64,000 nt of DNA from Christiangramia salexigens. GTDB lineage: Bacteria > Bacteroidota > Bacteroidia > Flavobacteriales > Flavobacteriaceae. The notes beneath the pieces were generated by a model. It was not told the origin of the DNA and did no database searches. It worked only from the letters and a program-made list of their open reading frames with translations. This document shows positions 1 through 9,271 of this stretch, in pieces; within the stretch, counting starts at the first letter, position 1, and the number at the start of each line of letters is the position of its first letter. Location of the stretch: the NCBI RefSeq assembly GCF_001889005.1, contig NZ_CP018153.1:1336501-1400500 (forward strand). The letters are read 5' to 3'. The translations under genes and the position numbers were made by a program.

Positions 1-36
1 AAATATCAGCTAATTTTTAATGACTCATTTAAACCG

Positions 37-92
37 AAGAATTCTGGTGTTTTTGTATTTTAGCCAAAAGCCTTTTCTGAATCAGAATTCTT
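37..92. repeat. Inverted repeat upstream of the carboxylase gene
   Basis: Two perfectly complementary 10-base arms, AAGAATTCTG at 37-46 and CAGAATTCTT at 83-92, are separated by 36 bases. The space between them holds TATTTTAG at 56-63, which resembles the Bacteroidota -7 element TAnnTTTG. The arms could flank a promoter or form a weak transcript hairpin. This is inference from symmetry only. Confidence 0.35.
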
Positions 93-111
93 AAAATTCC
101 TTCAGAAAAAA

Positions 112-130
112 GATTAATTTAAAATTAATC
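112..130. promoter_or_regulatory. Perfect 19-bp dyad, possible operator
   Basis: GATTAATTT and AAATTAATC flank a single central A, giving a perfect 9+1+9 dyad 37 bases before the ATG of the acyl-CoA carboxylase gene. The size and position fit a dimeric repressor site. However, the arms are AT-only apart from the terminal G/C, so chance is possible in this AT-rich DNA. No regulator gene lies next to it. Confidence 0.35.
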
Positions 131-167
131 ACATTAAATCATTGAAATTATTGTAAAAAATTCAAAA

Positions 168-1796
168 ATGGATATCAACTTCAATAAAAATGAAGACTAC
201 AATAAGCTTTTGGTTTCTACTTTAAAACAAAAGCTGGGAAAAGTTAAACTTGGCGGTGGCGAAAAACGTATCGAAAAGCATCATTCCAAAGGAAAGATGA
301 CTGCCAGAGAACGAATTGATTTTCTTCTGGATAACCCAGAAAATTCTATAGAGATCGGAGCCTTTGCAGGTGACGGAATGTACGAGGAGCACGGAGGCTG
401 CCCTAGTGGTGGTGTTGTGGTTAAGATTGGATATGTCTCAGGCAAACAATGTATCGTTGTTGCAAATGATGCAACGGTTAAAGCCGGTGCCTGGTTCCCA
501 ATTACAGGGAAAAAGAATCTTAGAGCTCAGGAGATCGCAATAGAAAACCGTCTACCTATCATTTACCTTGTTGATAGTGCGGGTGTATATCTGCCAATGC
601 AAGACGAAATTTTCCCCGACAAAGAACATTTTGGAAGAATTTTCCGAAACAATGCGGTAATGAGCAGCATGGGAATCACCCAAATTGCTGCAGTAATGGG
701 AAGTTGCGTGGCCGGTGGCGCTTACCTGCCTATCATGAGCGATGAGGCGCTCATCGTAGAAAAGACAGGGAGTATATTTCTTGCCGGGAGTTACCTTGTA
801 AAAGCTGCTATTGGTGAATCTATAGATAATGAAACCCTTGGTGGAGCAACCACACATAGTGAAATAAGTGGTGTTACAGACTACAAAGCCAAAGATGATA
901 AGGATGCTCTTACGCGTATCCAGAAAATCATGGATAAGATTGGTGACTTCGATAAGGCAGGTTATAGTCACACTAAACCAGTGAAGCCAAAGGAAAAACA
1001 GGAGGATATCTATGGAATTCTTCCTAAAAAACGAAGCGATCAATACGATATGCACGAGATCATTAATCGCCTTGTGGATGGATCTGAATTTGAAGAATAT
1101 AAAGAGGGTTATGGTCAGTCTATTATAACCGGATATGCCCGCATAGATGGTTGGGCCGTTGGTATCGTTGCGAATCAGCGAAAGATCGTGAAGACTAAAA
1201 AAGGTGAGATGCAGTTTGGAGGAGTGATCTATTCAGATTCAGCAGATAAGGCCACACGATTTATTGCAAATTGTAATCAGAAGAAAATTCCTCTGGTGTT
1301 CTTGCAGGATGTAACAGGTTTCATGGTAGGAAGCAAAAGCGAGCATGGCGGAATTATTAAGGATGGTGCAAAGATGGTTAATGCGGTAAGCAATTCTGTA
1401 GTGCCAAAATTTACTGTCATCATAGGTAACAGCTACGGTGCGGGTAACTACGCGATGTGTGGAAAAGCTTATGACCCTAGACTTATAGTTGCTTGGCCAA
1501 GTGCTGAGCTTGCAGTAATGGGTGGAACACAGGCGGCAAAAGTTCTTGCTCAGATTGAAACCGCTGCCCTGGAAAAGAAAGGCGAAAAAGTTGACGAGAA
1601 AAAGGAGAAAGAGGTCTTTGAAAAATTAAAGGCAAAATACGATGAGCAAACCTCAGCTTATTATGCTGCTGCGAGATTATGGACCGATGCCATAATTGAC
1701 CCGCTGGATACCAGAAAATGGATCTCCATGGGTATTGAAGCGGCTAACCATGCTCCAATCGAAAAAGACTTCAATTTAGGAGTTATCCAAACCTGA
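168..1796 (+). CDS. Acyl-CoA carboxylase carboxyltransferase (beta) subunit, methylcrotonyl-CoA carboxylase type
   Basis: This 542-residue protein is the biotin-dependent carboxyltransferase half of an acyl-CoA carboxylase, which moves a carboxyl group from biotin to an acyl-CoA in the cytoplasm. The N-terminal crotonase-like half (about residues 30-290) has VDSAGVYLPMQDEIFPD and GSCVAGGAYLPIMSDE. The C-terminal half has GNSYGAGNYAMCGKAYDPR and WPSAELAVMGG. The GAGNYxMCGxAY signature matches methylcrotonyl-CoA carboxylase beta better than propionyl-CoA carboxylase beta, suggesting leucine or isovalerate catabolism, but the substrate is inferred. No biotin carboxylase/carrier subunit is in the window, though one could lie upstream. 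The length is normal for the family. The next gene starts 8 bases downstream. Confidence 0.9.
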   Translation: MDINFNKNEDYNKLLVSTLKQKLGKVKLGGGEKRIEKHHSKGKMTARERIDFLLDNPENSIEIGAFAGDGMYEEHGGCPSGGVVVKIGYVSGKQCIVVANDATVKAGAWFPITGKKNLRAQEIAIENRLPIIYLVDSAGVYLPMQDEIFPDKEHFGRIFRNNAVMSSMGITQIAAVMGSCVAGGAYLPIMSDEALIVEKTGSIFLAGSYLVKAAIGESIDNETLGGATTHSEISGVTDYKAKDDKDALTRIQKIMDKIGDFDKAGYSHTKPVKPKEKQEDIYGILPKKRSDQYDMHEIINRLVDGSEFEEYKEGYGQSIITGYARIDGWAVGIVANQRKIVKTKKGEMQFGGVIYSDSADKATRFIANCNQKKIPLVFLQDVTGFMVGSKSEHGGIIKDGAKMVNAVSNSVVPKFTVIIGNSYGAGNYAMCGKAYDPRLIVAWPSAELAVMGGTQAAKVLAQIETAALEKKGEKVDEKKEKEVFEKLKAKYDEQTSAYYAAARLWTDAIIDPLDTRKWISMGIEAANHAPIEKDFNLGVIQT

Positions 1797-1804
1797 TAAT
1801 CTAT

Positions 1805-3442
1805 ATGAATAAATATATCTTATTATTAATTGCGCTTTTGAGCAGCACTGCTCAGTTTGCTCAGGTTGTTGGATCGAATCATACAGAGTACACCAGGGCC
1901 GATACCTTACGAGGTAGTTTAAGGCCGGAACGCAGCAATTTCGATGTTTTAAAGTATCATTTAAAACTGAAGGTCGAACCTGAAGATCAATATATTTCGG
2001 GATCAAATACCATAACTTTTGAAGTGGTAGATGAGCTTTCTGTGATGCAATTGGATCTTTTCAGTAATATGGAGATCGACTCCATAATACATCAAGGTGT
2101 AAAACTTAACTACGAAAGGGAATACAATGCTGTCTTTATAGATCTCAAAGAAGCCTTAGGAAAAGGTATAACAGATTCCATCAGGTTCTATTATCACGGA
2201 AATCCTATAGTTGCTGAAAATGCACCCTGGGATGGTGGTTTTGTATGGAGTGAAGATAAGGACGGAAATCCCTGGATAGGAGTTGCCGTACAAGGTACAG
2301 GAGCAAGCCTCTGGTATCCAAATAAAGATCATCAAAGCGATGAACCAGAGGAAGCCAGATTGGATATTGCAGTGCCTAACGGTCTTATGAACGTTTCTAA
2401 CGGCAGATTTGTAAGAGAAACCGATCTTGGCAACGGATTTACCGAATGGAGCTGGGAAGTTACTAACCCCATTAATAACTACAATCTTATCCTGAATATT
2501 GGGAATTACTCCCATTTTTCTGATTCTTATAATGAGTTGAAACTGGATTATTATGTTTTACCTTATAATCTTGAAAAAGCCAAAATCCAATTCGAAGAGG
2601 TAAAGGGAATGATGGCATGTTTTTACGAAAAAATGGGACCTTATCCATTTGAAGAGGACGGTTTCAAGCTAGTAGAAACACCATATCTCGGTATGGAGCA
2701 TCAAAGCGCGGTAGCCTATGGCAATGAATATAAGAAAGGTTATTTAGGCAGAGATCTTTCGGGCACAGGCATAGGACTGAACTGGGATTATATCATCATC
2801 CATGAATCGGGACATGAATGGTACGGTAATAGTATAACCTCAAGGGACATTGCAGATATGTGGATACAGGAAGGTTTCACCAGTTATACCGAAGCTATTT
2901 ATGTTGAATGCAGATGGGGAAAAGAAAAGGCGTTGGAATACCTGCAGGGAGTTAGACGAGGTATAGGCAATAAAAACACCATAATTGGAGATTATGGGGT
3001 AAATGCTGAAGGATCGGGAGATATGTATTTTAAAGGAGCAAATCTGTTGAATACCATTAGAAGTATTTACGACAATGATTCCTTATGGTGGGAGACACTG
3101 AGAAATTATACCAAAACCTACAAGCATCAGGTAATTACAACTCAGGATACCGAAGCGTTTTTTAATGATGCAATTGACACAGACCTGAGCCCCATTTTTG
3201 ATCAGTATTTGAGAAATTCGGCTCTTCCGGTACTTCAGTTTAAAAAAGATAAAGGAAATATCTTTTATCGATGGAAAGCTGATGTGACTAACTTTAAAAT
3301 GCCGGTAGATGTATTCATTAATAGTAAGGAAATCCGGCTGACGCCAGATAAAGAGTGGAAAAAACTGGAAAACAAAAAAGCAAAGCTTGACCAAATTCAG
3401 CTTAATGAGCTTGAATTTTATGTCGCTCTGCAGAAGCTATAA
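1805..3442 (+). CDS. Secreted M1 family metallopeptidase
   Basis: This is a 545-residue zinc peptidase with an N-terminal signal peptide (about residues 1-19, ending near AQFAQ), so it acts in the periplasm or outside the cell. The gluzincin site is HESGHEWYGN with His333, Glu334 and His337, and the third ligand Glu356 sits in QEGFTSYTEA at the M1 spacing. The usual GAMEN exopeptidase motif appears as LGMEHQ, a variant I recall from other Bacteroidota M1 proteins. It is much shorter than PepN and lacks the long C-terminal helical domain. It begins 8 bases after the carboxylase gene, so the two are probably co-transcribed, but the functional link is unclear. A strong terminator follows. Confidence 0.88.
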   Translation: MNKYILLLIALLSSTAQFAQVVGSNHTEYTRADTLRGSLRPERSNFDVLKYHLKLKVEPEDQYISGSNTITFEVVDELSVMQLDLFSNMEIDSIIHQGVKLNYEREYNAVFIDLKEALGKGITDSIRFYYHGNPIVAENAPWDGGFVWSEDKDGNPWIGVAVQGTGASLWYPNKDHQSDEPEEARLDIAVPNGLMNVSNGRFVRETDLGNGFTEWSWEVTNPINNYNLILNIGNYSHFSDSYNELKLDYYVLPYNLEKAKIQFEEVKGMMACFYEKMGPYPFEEDGFKLVETPYLGMEHQSAVAYGNEYKKGYLGRDLSGTGIGLNWDYIIIHESGHEWYGNSITSRDIADMWIQEGFTSYTEAIYVECRWGKEKALEYLQGVRRGIGNKNTIIGDYGVNAEGSGDMYFKGANLLNTIRSIYDNDSLWWETLRNYTKTYKHQVITTQDTEAFFNDAIDTDLSPIFDQYLRNSALPVLQFKKDKGNIFYRWKADVTNFKMPVDVFINSKEIRLTPDKEWKKLENKKAKLDQIQLNELEFYVALQKL

Positions 3443-3466
3443 AATTTACCTTTAAAGAGATTATCG

Positions 3467-3500
3467 AAGCCGGCTAACATGTTAATTAGCCGGCTTTTTT
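3467..3500 (+). terminator. Rho-independent terminator after the M1 peptidase gene
   Basis: A 10-bp GC-rich stem (AGCCGGCTAA with TTAGCCGGCT, 3468-3477 and 3486-3495) with an 8-base loop runs straight into a run of T. It closes the 168-3442 transcription unit. Confidence 0.9.
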
Positions 3501-3580
3501 CGTGATAATCCTATAAATTTCTCCAGAAATATTACCTTATTCATTAATAATCAGTAACTTAATGTGTAATTTTTTACGCT

Positions 3581-4003
3581 ATGTTAAGTATAAGAACACT
3601 TAATAAGTGGGCCAATGCACACACTTACTACTGGCTGGATTTGCTAAGAATTGCGCTTGGGGTCTTTCTTTTTTTAAAAGGAATTCAGTTTATTTCTCAA
3701 AGCAATACACTTCTGGAATTAATCAAACCTTTACAGAATTTTGGTGGGATCATGATCGTCGTCCACTATGTTGCCCCGGCACATTTGGTAGGTGGTCTTT
3801 TGATCGCCTTCGGATTGCTTACAAGATGGGCTCTTATAGCTCAGCTTCCAATTCTAATTGGTGCAATCCTGATCAATTTCGTTGGAGTGATGAATCCCGG
3901 AAACCTAATTGAGGCTCTGGTAGTATTTGTATTTACCATTTTTTTTATGTTTTACGGCTCCGGAAAACATTCGATAGATTATTATCTGAAAATGGGATAT
4001 TGA
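3581..4003 (+). CDS. DoxX family membrane protein
   Basis: This 140-residue protein has four predicted membrane helices: about residues 20-40, 55-75 with the VHYVAPAHLVGGLLIAFGLLTRW stretch spanning the second and third helices, 85-105 and 110-132. DoxX/DoxD-like proteins sit in the inner membrane and are linked to quinone-related or redox functions, but the exact role of this one is not known. It stands alone after a terminator. The ATG is preceded directly by TTTTTTACGC, the same bases found before the lipoprotein gene at 13763. No Shine-Dalgarno site is visible. Confidence 0.75.
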   Translation: MLSIRTLNKWANAHTYYWLDLLRIALGVFLFLKGIQFISQSNTLLELIKPLQNFGGIMIVVHYVAPAHLVGGLLIAFGLLTRWALIAQLPILIGAILINFVGVMNPGNLIEALVVFVFTIFFMFYGSGKHSIDYYLKMGY

Positions 4004-4028
4004 TTCTTGGTCTGCTTCGCTTACAGGC

Positions 4029-5348
4029 TTATTCTGATGGAATAAGCAGTAAATCTTTTTGCCTTGTATTTACGTATCTAAAACCTTCCTCTCCCCAGAA
4101 ACCCGCTTCTTCAAGCATGATCCTTACGCTCTTGCCCCATTCGGGCAATTGAACTTCGGTATTCAGTTCTATCGCATATACAGTGTTCTCGAACAACTTA
4201 TAATCTCCGGTTCCCGGTACACCGTCTTGCTGATCCCACATACCAATAGTTGGTCCTGCAGAATGACCATACAATCCAAGTGGATGTGTATAAATAGATG
4301 GCTTCAAGCCTTTATTCTTTGCCTCTTCCAGACTTTTACTCAGGATCTCATTTCCGCTTAGTCCTGTTTTAAAATTTGAAGTAAGTATATCCTGTAGCAG
4401 ATTTCCTTTATTAAAAGCCTGTTTCAGAAATTCAGGAGCTTCTTTTTCGTCTGCTTTAAGAACATAACCCATTTGCTGGCAATCTGTATTTAATCTTAAA
4501 TAGGTGATCCCAAAATCACAATGGATCAAATCTCCGGGCATGATCACCTTACTACCGTTTTCGTCAGAAAAGGCGGTGATATGATCTACAAGCTCCTCTT
4601 CACTTCGCTGAATATCCACGGTTGGATGAAACCAGGTCTCGAGCCCCATATCGGTAACCTTCTGGCGTATCCACCATACCACATCGTCTGTAGTTGTAAC
4701 CCCGGGTTGAATCACTTTTCTGCTAAATGCTTCAGCAATTATCTGTTTTGTAATATTAACCAAATCGCTATAAAGAAGCATCTCCTTCATGGTTCTGGTC
4801 TCAATCCAACCTACGGCCAGATCCTCCGCTGAAGTAATACGACTCTTATAATCTTCGGGTAGAGCCTTTATTAATTCGTCATAATCTGTTTTCACCAGAC
4901 CATCAGCTATCCCGAAGTTTTCAGAAATATTGAGGCCTATCCTTTTTGGATCTCTTTTTTCAATAATATCCACCAAGGCCTCCCATTGATTGGGTTGCTT
5001 TTCCGGATTCCATGCTGATTTAATATTATCTCCTATGCTATATCGCGCCACCGCTAATTTCTCAATAGTATTCTCACTAGTATTTCTATAAAAAACCAGG
5101 ATCGTGCGTCTTCGCGCATTAAGCCAGGTTGATGGTAACATGGTTTTTAAAACAGGATCTTCATTATACTCTCTTGAGATCACGATCCACATGTCAATAC
5201 CGGTTCTATCCATCAGGTCCGGCAGAACCGTATTAAAGCGTTCTCCAAGCACCTCATCTATTAGAGTAGAGCGCTCTTGTTCATTTAAGATCTGTGATTG
5301 AGATACAAAACAAAATAACAATGCCGTAAGCAGTAGGATTTTTTTCAT
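4029..5348 (-). CDS. Secreted M24 family metallopeptidase (Xaa-Pro aminopeptidase-like)
   Basis: This 439-residue protein has a signal peptide (residues 1-18, ending SQSQ) followed by a creatinase/prolidase-type N-terminal domain and the pita-bread catalytic domain. Likely metal ligands are visible: two Asp in HCDFGITYLRLNTDC, His in HPLGLYGHSAGP, and Glu residues in YAIELNTEV and in the segment after MLEEAG. M24 enzymes of this type cut N-terminal residues before proline. The signal peptide places it in the periplasm or outside. It starts 15 bases after menE and is probably the last gene of the holA-menA-menC-menE run, although it has no known part in menaquinone synthesis. Confidence 0.85.
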   Translation of the reverse strand: MKKILLLTALLFCFVSQSQILNEQERSTLIDEVLGERFNTVLPDLMDRTGIDMWIVISREYNEDPVLKTMLPSTWLNARRRTILVFYRNTSENTIEKLAVARYSIGDNIKSAWNPEKQPNQWEALVDIIEKRDPKRIGLNISENFGIADGLVKTDYDELIKALPEDYKSRITSAEDLAVGWIETRTMKEMLLYSDLVNITKQIIAEAFSRKVIQPGVTTTDDVVWWIRQKVTDMGLETWFHPTVDIQRSEEELVDHITAFSDENGSKVIMPGDLIHCDFGITYLRLNTDCQQMGYVLKADEKEAPEFLKQAFNKGNLLQDILTSNFKTGLSGNEILSKSLEEAKNKGLKPSIYTHPLGLYGHSAGPTIGMWDQQDGVPGTGDYKLFENTVYAIELNTEVQLPEWGKSVRIMLEEAGFWGEEGFRYVNTRQKDLLLIPSE

Positions 5349-5363
5349 CTGTATAATTTAGGA

Positions 5364-6461
5364 TTAGTCCACACGGCTTCGGAAAGTATTTTCCCGGTGA
5401 ATTTTGCCATTTGGGGTTTCTTCAAATTTTTCGACCAGATAGATCTTCTTTGGTTTTTCGTTTTTATCCAGACTCTTCAAGGAGTTGATCTTCTTTTCAA
5501 GATTATTCAGGGTTTCTTCAGAGAAATCATCCTCTACAAATAATACCAGTTTATTGCCTAAGGCTTCATCTGGCATAGAAGTGATAAAAAACCTTCTATC
5601 CAGGATCTTATTGAGTTTTCTTTCAATCTCCTCGGGATGCAATTTGATCCCCCCGGAATTGATCACATTATCAATTCTACCCTTCCATCGAAATCTTTTA
5701 TAGGTCACGATCTCCACCACATCATTGGTAATTATCTGCTCATCCAGGACGTTGGGAGCTTTTATTATCAAGCAACCACGGTCGTCCTGACCAATACTAA
5801 CATTAGGAAGTAATTTAAAAGGTCTTGGTTCCTTTTTCTTTTTCTTGGGATTGAGACGTTTCGCTGCAATATGACTACAGGTTTCGGTCATCCCATAGGT
5901 TTCAAATATTTTTGATTCAGATTCCAGTAACATTTTCCGAAGTCTCGAAGACACTGCTCCACCCCCAATAATAAGCTTTTTAACCAGGTGTAGTCTTGCA
6001 ATCGAATTGTCTAATTGAAATGGCGTCATGGCCGAAAAATCGTAGACCTTGAAAACCTGATCCATTGGACTGGAAGACGGCAACACCGAATCCAGATCCC
6101 ATCCCAGGATCATCGCACGAACAAGCATCATTTTACCGGCTATATAATTCGCAGGGAGACAAAGTAAAGCCGTTGTACCTGCAGGAAGCTCGAAGAATTT
6201 GGCAGTGGCGATCGCAGAATTGATCATATGCTGCTTCTTAAGTCTAATCTTTTTTGGCTCCCCCGTAGAGCCTGAAGTGTAGACTTCTATGTAAGCCAGA
6301 GGCTTTAACCAATCAATTAGAAATTTCCCTATTTTTTCCTCATATGGCTCACCTTCATCTATAAGCCGTAGGGCCAAATTCTTTAATTCTGAATTGGTGT
6401 AATGGCGTTTATTTAATCTAAAATCGGAGTGGGTTTCCGGAGTTTTGTATCTGTCTGACAT
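5364..6461 (-). CDS. menE: o-Succinylbenzoate-CoA ligase (AMP-binding enzyme)
   Basis: This 365-residue member of the adenylate-forming family activates o-succinylbenzoate with ATP and CoA in menaquinone synthesis. It has the phosphate-binding motif YTSGSTGEPKK, the ETYGMTETCSH motif, the hinge region KGRIDNVINSGGIKLHPEE and the C-terminal catalytic lysine in PNGKIHR. It is short for the superfamily, as MenE proteins of Flavobacteriia tend to be. The ATG at 6461 is preferred over a TTG three codons upstream. Its place behind menA and menC supports the assignment over other acyl-CoA ligases. Confidence 0.88.
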   Translation of the reverse strand: MSDRYKTPETHSDFRLNKRHYTNSELKNLALRLIDEGEPYEEKIGKFLIDWLKPLAYIEVYTSGSTGEPKKIRLKKQHMINSAIATAKFFELPAGTTALLCLPANYIAGKMMLVRAMILGWDLDSVLPSSSPMDQVFKVYDFSAMTPFQLDNSIARLHLVKKLIIGGGAVSSRLRKMLLESESKIFETYGMTETCSHIAAKRLNPKKKKKEPRPFKLLPNVSIGQDDRGCLIIKAPNVLDEQIITNDVVEIVTYKRFRWKGRIDNVINSGGIKLHPEEIERKLNKILDRRFFITSMPDEALGNKLVLFVEDDFSEETLNNLEKKINSLKSLDKNEKPKKIYLVEKFEETPNGKIHRENTFRSRVD

Positions 6462-6523
6462 ATGTTGCAACCAAAGTTGTCTTAAAACTAACGACTTAAA
6501 GTTAACAAATTGCCATTAAATTC

Positions 6524-7471
6524 TTAAATCTCTTCTGAAACATTTAATATTTCAGGCTTTTCGACCTTTCCGAATAATTTTTCTTTCCAGTTCTTCCATC
6601 CATATCTACGCGCCATGATGAATAAAAACAATGGATAAACGACAAATATTGGAATTAAGATATCCCATCCGGCTGAAGGTTCAGAAACATCTTTAAATAT
6701 TGAAGGAGTCTGAAAAGCTGTCCAGTCTGCTGTAACAATGAGCGCAGTAAGAAGGTTATTGGCTGCATGAAAGCCAAGGGCTAACTCAATCCCCTCATCC
6801 ATCAATGCCATTATTCCAAGCATAAAACCTGTCCCGATATAATAGATCATAATAATATTCCCTAGTTTGGTGACTTCCGGATTAAAAAAATGAAGGCTAC
6901 CAAAAATCACCGATGTGACCACAAGAGGCAACCATTTATTTCTGGCCAGCGCCCCTATCCCCTGCATTAAGTAAGCTCTAAAGAAATATTCTTCAAAACT
7001 GGTTTGTAAGGGCACCATGACTACGGCTAACACTAACAAAATTAAAAACGGCACAAGCTCAAAATTCCATTTATAATCCTGAGGATTAGTTAGATAATCG
7101 CCAACACTGGTAATTATTATGAATAAACTAACCAAACCAAAGGCAAACCAAAATCGGCTCCAGTCTATCCTGGGTCTTGATGTCGTTAATGCGACTAAAG
7201 ATTGACCGTGAATTTTTCTAACCGCAAAGAATAAGAACAAAAGCCCAACTGCATAGGATAATAGCAGCAGGAAGAAGTTGTAGTTAGGATCTAAAACTTT
7301 CATTAGTTCCTCCTGAGTCATATTTACATCCATAGATTCCAATCCTAATTCCATGAATATCGCTATGGTTAATGGTATTTGACCAATAATAACACCGGCG
7401 ATTACCATAATGACTCCTATAATGTACCTCCAAAAATCATATTTGTAATTGAATATCTGGCTTATAAACAT
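6524..7471 (-). CDS. CPBP family intramembrane glutamic endopeptidase
   Basis: This 315-residue protein is very hydrophobic, with about seven or eight membrane helices. It carries the CPBP (Rce1-like) motifs in order: EEYFFRAYL (EExxxR), FGSLHF (FxxxH) and FHAANNLL (HxxxN). Such proteins are membrane-embedded proteases, or scaffolds that have lost activity. The catalytic residues are all present here, so it may be active. It lies 4 bases after menC and before menE, so it is probably co-transcribed with menaquinone genes. No role in that pathway is established, and the substrate is unknown. Confidence 0.85.
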   Translation of the reverse strand: MFISQIFNYKYDFWRYIIGVIMVIAGVIIGQIPLTIAIFMELGLESMDVNMTQEELMKVLDPNYNFFLLLLSYAVGLLFLFFAVRKIHGQSLVALTTSRPRIDWSRFWFAFGLVSLFIIITSVGDYLTNPQDYKWNFELVPFLILLVLAVVMVPLQTSFEEYFFRAYLMQGIGALARNKWLPLVVTSVIFGSLHFFNPEVTKLGNIIMIYYIGTGFMLGIMALMDEGIELALGFHAANNLLTALIVTADWTAFQTPSIFKDVSEPSAGWDILIPIFVVYPLFLFIMARRYGWKNWKEKLFGKVEKPEILNVSEEI

Positions 7472-7475
7472 CCTC

Positions 7476-8510
7476 TTAATATTTAATTTCCCACTCTACC
7501 GCAGGATTATAGTTTATGTTACCGTTTTCAACGAAAAGCGGACTCTCAAAATTATTTGTATACAATCCTCCGGTTCCCAAACCCTGAGGAAGACTTGAAC
7601 CCAGAGTAAAGGTCCATTGAGCGATTGCGTTAAGACCTATATTACTTTCCAGAGCACTGGTGATCCACCAATCTGCAGAATTATTTTCACAGATCTCAAG
7701 CCACTCTCGGGTTCCTTTATAGCCGCCAATAAGGCTTGGCTTAAAGATGGCATATTGAGGCTTTATGGCCCTAATAAGATCCTCTTTGTCCTTCTTGCTG
7801 GTTACACCAATAAGTTCCTCATCCAAAGCGATAGGAAGTGGGGTTTTTTGACAAAGTTCTGCCATCTCTGAAATTTGTCCCTGTTTAATTGGCTGCTCTA
7901 TACTGTGAAGATCAAACTTTGATAGCCGTTCTAATTTCTGAAGCGCATCGGAAGGAGAAAAAGCGCCGTTGGCGTCCACCCTTAATTCAATTTGTTTGGC
8001 AGAAAAATTTTCCCTGATGGATTTTAAAAGAGCTATTTCAGTTTCAAAATCTATCGCCCCTATTTTTAATTTTATGCAATTAAACCCGGCTTCGATCTTA
8101 TCTGAGATCTGTTGTTTCATAAAGTCTTTATCTCCCATCCAGATCAATCCATTGATCGGTATAGATTTAATCCCTCTAGTGAAATCTGAAGGAAATAATA
8201 CAAAGGGATCTTCAGCATAAAGACTTTTAAAGGCCATTTCTATCCCAAACTGAATACTTGGAAATTCCTTTAATTCGTCCCAGAGCCTTTCCATTCCTAG
8301 ATGGATATTATCACATGCCCATTTCAGTTTTTCTTTAAAATCCGGCCGGTCATCATAACTTAGACTTCTAAGTATCCCGCATTCACCAATTCCGAATTGA
8401 TCTCCATCGGTTATTTTGATAAACCAAGTCTCCTTTTCAGTGAGAACGCCCCGTGAAGTTCCACTGGGGCGTTTAAAATTTAAAATGTATTTCTTATAAG
8501 AAGCCTGCAT
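7476..8510 (-). CDS. menC: o-Succinylbenzoate synthase (enolase superfamily)
   Basis: This 344-residue enolase-superfamily enzyme dehydrates SHCHC to o-succinylbenzoate in menaquinone synthesis. The barrel motifs are in order: KLKIGA (KxK with the catalytic Lys), RVDANG (metal Asp), SIEQPI (metal Glu), LDEEL (metal Asp/Glu) and FKPSLIGG (second catalytic Lys). The same fold covers muconate cycloisomerase and dipeptide epimerase, so MenC is chosen because menA and menE flank it closely. It starts 2 bases after the UPF0173 hydrolase gene and ends 4 bases before the CPBP gene. Confidence 0.87.
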   Translation of the reverse strand: MQASYKKYILNFKRPSGTSRGVLTEKETWFIKITDGDQFGIGECGILRSLSYDDRPDFKEKLKWACDNIHLGMERLWDELKEFPSIQFGIEMAFKSLYAEDPFVLFPSDFTRGIKSIPINGLIWMGDKDFMKQQISDKIEAGFNCIKLKIGAIDFETEIALLKSIRENFSAKQIELRVDANGAFSPSDALQKLERLSKFDLHSIEQPIKQGQISEMAELCQKTPLPIALDEELIGVTSKKDKEDLIRAIKPQYAIFKPSLIGGYKGTREWLEICENNSADWWITSALESNIGLNAIAQWTFTLGSSLPQGLGTGGLYTNNFESPLFVENGNINYNPAVEWEIKY

Positions 8511-8512
8511 CT

Positions 8513-9193
8513 TTAAAGTTCTATGGATTCTCCAATATCCAGTAACATGAGATCTTTATTCTTCTCATAGAATTTCCTCTTAGCTTCTTCGTGATCTATT
8601 TCTATATATCCAAAGGTATCATAATGACAACCGAGGATCTTATCACATTCTATAAAGTCACTGGCAACGATGGCATCCTCAATACCCATAGTAAAATTAT
8701 CTCCAATAGGCAGAACCGCAAGATCCAGCTTTGTTCTCATTGGGATAAGCTTCATATCGTAGGTTAAAGCCGTATCTCCGGCGATATATATATTCTTATG
8801 CTCACCTTCTAATACAAACCCGCCGGGTTGTCCACCATATTTTCCATCTGGAAACGAGCTGGTATGAACTGCATTAACATATTTAAGGTTTCCAAACTCA
8901 AAGTCCCAGCTACCTCCATGATTCATTGGATGCACCTCAAAACCCATTTCTTCATAATGACCTGCTATTTCAAAATTGCTTACGATCATTGCTCCGGTAT
9001 TTTTTGCAATTGCTTCGGCATCCAGGATATGATCCTGATGCGCATGAGTAAGCAGTATATAGTCGGCTTTAAGCTTATTAATATCCACTTTATCTTTAGC
9101 AAGATCATTGCCAGTAATAAATGGATCCACAATTATATTTATATCTCCAATTTTAAGCGCCAGAGTATTCTGACCGTAAAAAGTGATTTTCAT
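8513..9193 (-). CDS. UPF0173-type metal-dependent hydrolase (metallo-beta-lactamase fold)
   Basis: This 226-residue protein has the metallo-beta-lactamase signature LTHAHQDH near residue 48-55, followed by TSSFPDG, the AGDTAL motif and a late GCHYDT segment. It belongs to the compact UPF0173/YtkL-like group, whose natural substrate is not established to my knowledge. It sits inside the menaquinone run, 2 bases before menC and 78 bases after menA. That raises a thioesterase-like role (menaquinone synthesis needs a DHNA-CoA thioesterase), but this is speculation from position only. Confidence 0.83.
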   Translation of the reverse strand: MKITFYGQNTLALKIGDINIIVDPFITGNDLAKDKVDINKLKADYILLTHAHQDHILDAEAIAKNTGAMIVSNFEIAGHYEEMGFEVHPMNHGGSWDFEFGNLKYVNAVHTSSFPDGKYGGQPGGFVLEGEHKNIYIAGDTALTYDMKLIPMRTKLDLAVLPIGDNFTMGIEDAIVASDFIECDKILGCHYDTFGYIEIDHEEAKRKFYEKNKDLMLLDIGESIEL

Positions 9194-9271
9194 ATTTTGA
9201 ATAATTTCAGTGTTTAATAAAAATAGCTATATAAGCGGTATGAATATAAGGATATTATTTCAACCAAATGC

